Source of the DNA: Burkholderiaceae bacterium
GTDB taxonomy: Bacteria > Pseudomonadota > Gammaproteobacteria > Burkholderiales > Burkholderiaceae_E
Assembly: GCA_021166725.1 (NCBI GenBank)
Contig: JAJPES010000015.1
Coordinates: 1-35,536 of the forward strand
Length of the DNA stretch: 35,536 nucleotides
Direction of reading: 5' to 3'
The notes under the pieces are model-generated. The model saw only the letters and a list, made by a program, of their open reading frames with translations. It did not search any database and was not told the origin of the DNA. The position numbers and the translations under genes are program-made. Below are positions 31,522-35,536 of this stretch, in pieces. Within the stretch, counting starts at the first letter, position 1; every line of letters begins with the position of its first letter.

Positions 31522-32385
31522 TCACGCCGAGGCTTCCCGCGCCCCCGCGCCAATCCCTCGGGCATCGAGCCACGCACCCAACTCGGCGAAGACGCGGCTG
31601 CGCGCCGACTCGCTCTCGTTGAAGAGCTCGTGCCAGAGCCCGTCGTAGACCCGCTCGTCGAGCAGCTCGTGCGGTGCACGCTGCGCGAAACGGCGCACGC
31701 CGGCGATCGGCACCAGCCGGTCGTCGCCGGCGACGAGCAGCAGCGTGGGTACGGCCAGCGCGCCGGCGCGCTCGATCGCATCGCGCGCCCCGTCGACGAT
31801 GAAGCGCGCCAGCCGCGCGGTGATGCGGTCGTGCACCAGCGGGTCTTCGCGGTAGGCGCGCACCACGTCCGGATCGTGCGAGATCTTCGACGCGTCGAGG
31901 CCGTTGCCGACGGCGATGCCCGGTGCGAGACGCGACATCGTCGCAAGCAGCAGTTTCTGCCCGATGCTCAGCGACGCATCGAGCGCCGGCGACGACAGCA
32001 CGAGTGCCGCCACCGTTTCCGGATGCAAGAGCGCGTGACGCAGCGCCACCAATCCCCCCATGCTGTGACCGACGAGCAGGATCGGCGCACTCGCGGTCGA
32101 ATCGACGACCGCGGCGAGATCGTCGACCAGGTCGCCGCTCGTGCGCAGCGCGCCGCGTGCGCCATCGGAGCGGCCGTGTCCGCGATGATCGAAGGCGACG
32201 ACGTCGAAGCCGCGCCGCGCGAGGAACTCGGCGACGTTTCGCTGTCGTCCGGCGTGTTCTCCCAGGCCGTGCACGACCACGGCACGTGCGCCTCCCGGAC
32301 GGCGCCAGCGAAGTCCGCGCAGCACGGTGCGGTCGGGGCGGGCGAGCTCGATGCTTTCCGTTTCGATCGCGGGCGCGGGGTTCAT
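31522..32385 (-). CDS. alpha/beta hydrolase, monoacylglycerol lipase-like
   Basis: Serine hydrolase of about 287 aa. Oxyanion-hole segment HGLGEHAGR is typical of the monoacylglycerol-lipase group, followed by FDHRGHGRSDG, the nucleophile elbow GHSMGG (about S108), the acid in VAGDDRLVP and the catalytic His in YDGLWHELFNE. The ATG at 32385 has GGAGG 10 nt upstream; a GTG at 32409 would overlap the exporter stop as GTGA and adds eight residues. It lies 20 bp downstream of the DMT exporter on the same strand, so the two probably share a transcript. Substrate is likely a lipid ester or lysolipid. Confidence 0.92.
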   Translation of the reverse strand: MNPAPAIETESIELARPDRTVLRGLRWRRPGGARAVVVHGLGEHAGRQRNVAEFLARRGFDVVAFDHRGHGRSDGARGALRTSGDLVDDLAAVVDSTASAPILLVGHSMGGLVALRHALLHPETVAALVLSSPALDASLSIGQKLLLATMSRLAPGIAVGNGLDASKISHDPDVVRAYREDPLVHDRITARLARFIVDGARDAIERAGALAVPTLLLVAGDDRLVPIAGVRRFAQRAPHELLDERVYDGLWHELFNESESARSRVFAELGAWLDARGIGAGAREASA

Positions 32386-32405
32386 GCCGGCGAGTCCTCC
32401 GATCT

Positions 32406-33305
32406 TCACGCGACCGCGGTGCGCGTCGTGGGCGCCGCGGCACTGCGCCCGAACAGCGCGTTCACGACGAGTGCGCCGAGCACGACTAGCCCTCCCTGCA
32501 GTGTGGCGGCGGAAACCGCTTCGCCGGCCCACAGCCACGCCCAGATCGGGCCGAGCACGACCTCGAGCAACGCGATCAGCGCGACCTCGTGCGGTGCCAG
32601 CGGCCCCACCGCGCGCACCAGCAGGAAGCAGGGAATCGCGAGTTGCACGCTGCCCAGTACCATGAGAATCGGCAGGTCGTCCGCCGGAAAGCGCATCGGC
32701 CACGCAAGTGCGAGCGTGGCTGCGCACGACAGCAGCGCGCCGAGCAGCACCGCGGGGGCGAGATCGATCTGCGCCTGCAGACGTTTCAGCACAACGAACT
32801 GCACCGAACTGGCGAGTGGAACGCACAGCGCGATCGCCATTCCGATACCGCCTTCGCCGTCGACGCCGTCGCGCATCATCCACGCGATGCCGGCGCCCGC
32901 GGCCAGCGTGGCGATCCAGTCGAAGGCGCCCAGGCGCGTGCCGAGCACGATGCGCCCGAGCAGCGCGGTGAGCAGCGGCGCGACGCTCGACACGACGAGC
33001 GCGTTGGCGACGCTCGTCATCGTCAGCGCGATCATGAAACAGGTGAACATCGTTCCCCACATCGCGCCCGAAACGAGGCCTGCCCGGCCCATGCGCGCCA
33101 TCGCGGCCAGGGGATTGCCGCCGCGCCTCGCGGAGAGCAGTACGAGCATCGTCAGGGCGCAGAAGAAACTGCGCCAGAAGGTCACGTCGAGGCTCGCCGT
33201 GTGCTCGAGCCGGCGCGTGAGCACGCCGGCGATGCTCCAGCACGTGGCGCAGAAGGCCAGCAGCAGCATCGCGCGCCGGCGCGGGAGCGAATCGCGGGGC
33301 AACAT
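32406..33305 (-). CDS. DMT-superfamily (EamA) transporter
   Basis: Polytopic inner-membrane protein of 299 aa with about ten hydrophobic helices arranged as two EamA repeats. The first repeat includes TFWRSFFCALTMLVLL and NALVVSSVAPLLTALLGRIVLGTR; the second ends APHEVALIALLEVVLGPIWAWLWAGEAVSAATLQGGLVVL, a pattern typical of RhaT/EamA drug/metabolite exporters. Substrate cannot be predicted. The ATG at 33305 is separated from the dnaE start by 32 bp containing a symmetrical pair of TAGAAT boxes, so the two genes probably have facing, mutually overlapping promoters. Confidence 0.92.
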   Translation of the reverse strand: MLPRDSLPRRRAMLLLAFCATCWSIAGVLTRRLEHTASLDVTFWRSFFCALTMLVLLSARRGGNPLAAMARMGRAGLVSGAMWGTMFTCFMIALTMTSVANALVVSSVAPLLTALLGRIVLGTRLGAFDWIATLAAGAGIAWMMRDGVDGEGGIGMAIALCVPLASSVQFVVLKRLQAQIDLAPAVLLGALLSCAATLALAWPMRFPADDLPILMVLGSVQLAIPCFLLVRAVGPLAPHEVALIALLEVVLGPIWAWLWAGEAVSAATLQGGLVVLGALVVNALFGRSAAAPTTRTAVA

Positions 33306-33306
33306 G

Positions 33307-33336
33307 GGTAGAATTTCGGGCCGATGAGATTCTACC
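33307..33336. promoter_or_regulatory. symmetric divergent promoter core: GGTAGAAT - 14 bp - ATTCTACC
   Basis: A perfect 8-bp inverted repeat lies between the divergent exporter and dnaE genes. Each arm contains TAGAAT, a good -10 hexamer, reading outward: plus strand 33309-33314 and minus strand 33334-33329. Predicted starts would be about 17 nt before dnaE ATG 33338 and about 17 nt before exporter ATG 33305. No clear -35 hexamers are found. The repeat could also form a hairpin or bind a dimeric regulator. Confidence 0.45.
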
Positions 33337-33337
33337 G

Positions 33338-35536
33338 ATGAGCGCGCCCGGTTTCGTCCATCTTCGGGTCCATACCGAATACTCGGTCAGCGACTCGATC
33401 GTGCGAATCGATGCGCTCGTCGAGCGCGCGCTCGCCGACGAGCAGCCGGCGATCGCCGTCACCGACCTGGCCAACCTGTTCGGCTGGGTGAAGTTCTACA
33501 AGGCGGCGAGGGCGCGCGGCATCAAGCCGATCTGCGGCGTCGATGCCTGGGTTTCCAACGAAACCGACCGCGACCGGCCGTTCCGCATGCTGCTGCTCGC
33601 GCGCGATCGCAGCGGATACCTGCGGCTTTGCGAATTGATCAGCCGCGCATGGATCGAGAACGAGTACCGCGGGCGGGGCGAACTGCGTGCCGAATGGTTC
33701 GACCAGCGCGACGCCGAAGGCCGGCTTGCCGGCGACGGGTTGATTGCGCTGTCGGGCGCGCAGCACGGCGACGTCGGCCAGGCGCTGCTGGCCGGAAACA
33801 CGCAGGGCGCCGCCGATCTCGCGCGCGCCTGGGCGCAGCGTTTCCCCGGCGCCTGGTATCTCGAAGTGCAGCGCAGCGGCCACCCCGAAGCCGAGGCGCA
33901 GACGCGGGCGGCGGCGCAACTGGCTGCGCGCCTGTCGCTGCCGCTGGTGGCGACGCATCCGGTGCAGTTCCTCGAGCGCGAAGATCATCGCGCGCACGAG
34001 GCGCGGGTGTGCATTGCGCAGGGTGCGATCCTCGCCGACCCGCGACGCGCTCGGGTGTTCGCACCCGAGCAGCATTTCCGCACGCAGCGCGAGATGGCCG
34101 AGTTGTTCGCCGACCTGCCGTCGTCGCTGGCCAACAGCGTCGAGATCGCGCGCCGCTGCAACGTTTCGATGGTGCTGGGCAAGCCGCAGTTGCCGCAGTT
34201 CCCCACGCCGGCCGGAGTTTCGCTCGACGAGTACCTGCGAACGCTCGCACGCGAAGGACTCGAGCGGCGCCTGGCCGTGCTCTTTCCGGCGCAGCGGACG
34301 CCGCCCGAGACGCTGGCGGCCAGGCGCGCCGAGTACGGTGAGCGCCTGGCCTACGAGTGCGACACGATCGTGCAGATGGGCTTTCCGGGCTACTTCCTGA
34401 TCGTCGCCGACTTCATCAACTGGGCGAAGGCCAACGACGTTCCGGTCGGGCCCGGGCGCGGTTCGGGCGCCGGGTCGCTGGTCGCCTACGCGCTGGGCAT
34501 CACCGATCTCGATCCGATCCCGTACGCGCTGCTCTTCGAGCGCTTCCTGAATCCGGAACGCGTGTCGATGCCCGACTTCGACATCGATTTCTGCCAGGAC
34601 CAGCGCTATCGCGTCATCGAGTACGTGCGGGCCCGCTACGGCGAGCAGGCGGTATCGCAGATCGCCACTTTCGGCACGATGGCCTCCAAGGCGGTCATTC
34701 GCGACGTCGGCCGCGTGCTCGACATGAGCTACACGTTCTGCGACCAGCTCTCCAAGCTGGTGCCCGTCGTGCAGAACAAGCCGGTATCGCTGGAGAAGGC
34801 GCGCGAGGCCGAGCCGCTGCTCGCCGAGCGCGAGCGCAACGAGGACGAAGTGCGCGAGCTGCTGGCACTGGCCGAACCGCTGGAGGACCTGACGCGCAAC
34901 GTCGGCATGCACGCCGGCGGCGTGCTGATCGCGCCCGGCCGGCTCACCGATTTCTGCCCGTTGTACAAGCCCCCTGGCGCGGACGCCGGCGTAGTCAGCC
35001 AGTTCGACAAGGACGACGTCGAGGCGGTCGGCCTGGTGAAGTTCGACTTCCTCGGCCTGCGCAACCTGACGATCCTCGACCTCGCCGTGCGCTACGTCGA
35101 GCGGCGCACCGGCGCCAGGCTCGAGCTGCAGTCGATGGACTTCGACGACCCGCGCGCCTACCAGGTGCTGCGCGACGCCAACACCACCGCGGTGTTCCAG
35201 CTCGAAAGCGAGGGGATGAAGAAGCTGCTGAAGAAGCTGCAGCCCGATCGCTTCGAGGACATCATCGCGGTGCTCGCGCTGTACCGCCCGGGGCCGCTCG
35301 GCTCGGGGATGGTCGACGACTTCATCCTGCGCAAGAAGGGACAGCAGTCGATCGACTACTTCCATCCCGACCTTAAGGCCTGCCTGGAGCCCACGTACGG
35401 CGTCATCGTCTACCAGGAACAGGTGATGCAGATCGCGCAGACGATCGGCGGCTACACGCTGGGCGGCGCCGATCTGCTTCGTCGCGCGATGGGCAAGAAG
35501 AAGCCCGAGGAGATGGCGCAGCACCGCGACGTCTTC
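33338..35536 (+). CDS. dnaE: DNA polymerase III alpha subunit, 5' part (runs off the right edge)
   Basis: Replicative polymerase catalytic subunit; 733 codons are present, of about 1,150-1,180 in the family. The N-terminal PHP domain starts MSAPGFVHLRVHTEYSV; the first metal motif reads HLRVH rather than HxH, so PHP proofreading is probably lost, as in E. coli DnaE. The palm domain has MGFPGYFLIVADFINWAK, GPGRGSGAGSLVAYALGI and the catalytic Asps in MPDFDIDFCQDQR (about D415 and D417). It continues through GMHAGGVLIAP, KFDFLGLRNLTILD (third Asp), YRPGPLGSGMVDDF and YGVIVYQEQVMQIA. An in-frame ATG at 33323 would add five residues, but the start at 33338 matches relatives. This is the DnaE1 form, not the damage-inducible DnaE2. 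Confidence 0.97.
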   Translation, partial: MSAPGFVHLRVHTEYSVSDSIVRIDALVERALADEQPAIAVTDLANLFGWVKFYKAARARGIKPICGVDAWVSNETDRDRPFRMLLLARDRSGYLRLCELISRAWIENEYRGRGELRAEWFDQRDAEGRLAGDGLIALSGAQHGDVGQALLAGNTQGAADLARAWAQRFPGAWYLEVQRSGHPEAEAQTRAAAQLAARLSLPLVATHPVQFLEREDHRAHEARVCIAQGAILADPRRARVFAPEQHFRTQREMAELFADLPSSLANSVEIARRCNVSMVLGKPQLPQFPTPAGVSLDEYLRTLAREGLERRLAVLFPAQRTPPETLAARRAEYGERLAYECDTIVQMGFPGYFLIVADFINWAKANDVPVGPGRGSGAGSLVAYALGITDLDPIPYALLFERFLNPERVSMPDFDIDFCQDQRYRVIEYVRARYGEQAVSQIATFGTMASKAVIRDVGRVLDMSYTFCDQLSKLVPVVQNKPVSLEKAREAEPLLAERERNEDEVRELLALAEPLEDLTRNVGMHAGGVLIAPGRLTDFCPLYKPPGADAGVVSQFDKDDVEAVGLVKFDFLGLRNLTILDLAVRYVERRTGARLELQSMDFDDPRAYQVLRDANTTAVFQLESEGMKKLLKKLQPDRFEDIIAVLALYRPGPLGSGMVDDFILRKKGQQSIDYFHPDLKACLEPTYGVIVYQEQVMQIAQTIGGYTLGGADLLRRAMGKKKPEEMAQHRDVF

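Overview
The window is high-GC, gene-dense DNA from a proteobacterium. Its housekeeping genes (prfC, rhlE, gluQ, dnaE), its DMT, pirin and LigD genes, and its short -10-like boxes just upstream of genes suggest a soil or environmental betaproteobacterium, probably Burkholderiales-like. That assignment is inference; no rRNA or other phylogenetic marker is present. I see no phage, insertion sequence, CRISPR array or tRNA. The one long non-coding stretch is an unusual nested inverted repeat at about 15.26-15.60 kb.

Layout. (1) 1-3899, minus strand: an AhpD-like carboxymuconolactone decarboxylase-family gene followed by a CUT1-type ABC importer (Tat-exported binding protein, ATPase, permease, and the first codons of a second permease that runs off the edge). 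All junctions but one overlap by 4 bp. (2) 4034-5785, plus strand: a cytoplasmic PAS histidine kinase and a NarL-type response regulator, diverging from the importer. (3) 5862-14411, plus strand: a tightly packed six-gene run. It encodes a Tat-exported gluconate-dehydrogenase subunit-3-like protein, a GMC flavoprotein with a four-Cys motif, a three-haem cytochrome c, a HAD phosphatase, phosphoglucomutase and phosphoketolase. (4) An FTR1 iron permease, then the inverted-repeat element, then ligD facing it. (5) 18.4-22.1 kb: a BON-domain protein, a YpfJ-type zinc protease, release factor 3 and a lipoprotein. (6) rhlE. (7) 23811-29716, plus strand: a four-gene signalling operon. It encodes a membrane hybrid kinase with three receivers, a CheR, a receiver-less CheB and a receiver-kinase protein, with no CheA, CheW or chemoreceptor nearby. 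(8) gluQ, whose 3' end overlaps that operon antisense; pirin; an alpha/beta hydrolase; a DMT exporter; and the 5' part of dnaE1.

How the genes may work together. Regions 1-3 look like one carbohydrate-handling neighbourhood: sugar or polyol uptake, two-component control, periplasmic oxidation with electrons passed to cytochrome c, and cytoplasmic hexose-phosphate and phosphoketolase metabolism. Region 7 is the best candidate for an under-described system: a methyltransferase/methylesterase pair apparently dedicated to a histidine kinase with a Glu/Gln-rich coiled coil resembling a chemoreceptor methylation helix. All function calls come from reading motifs in the translated sequence; no database search was run.
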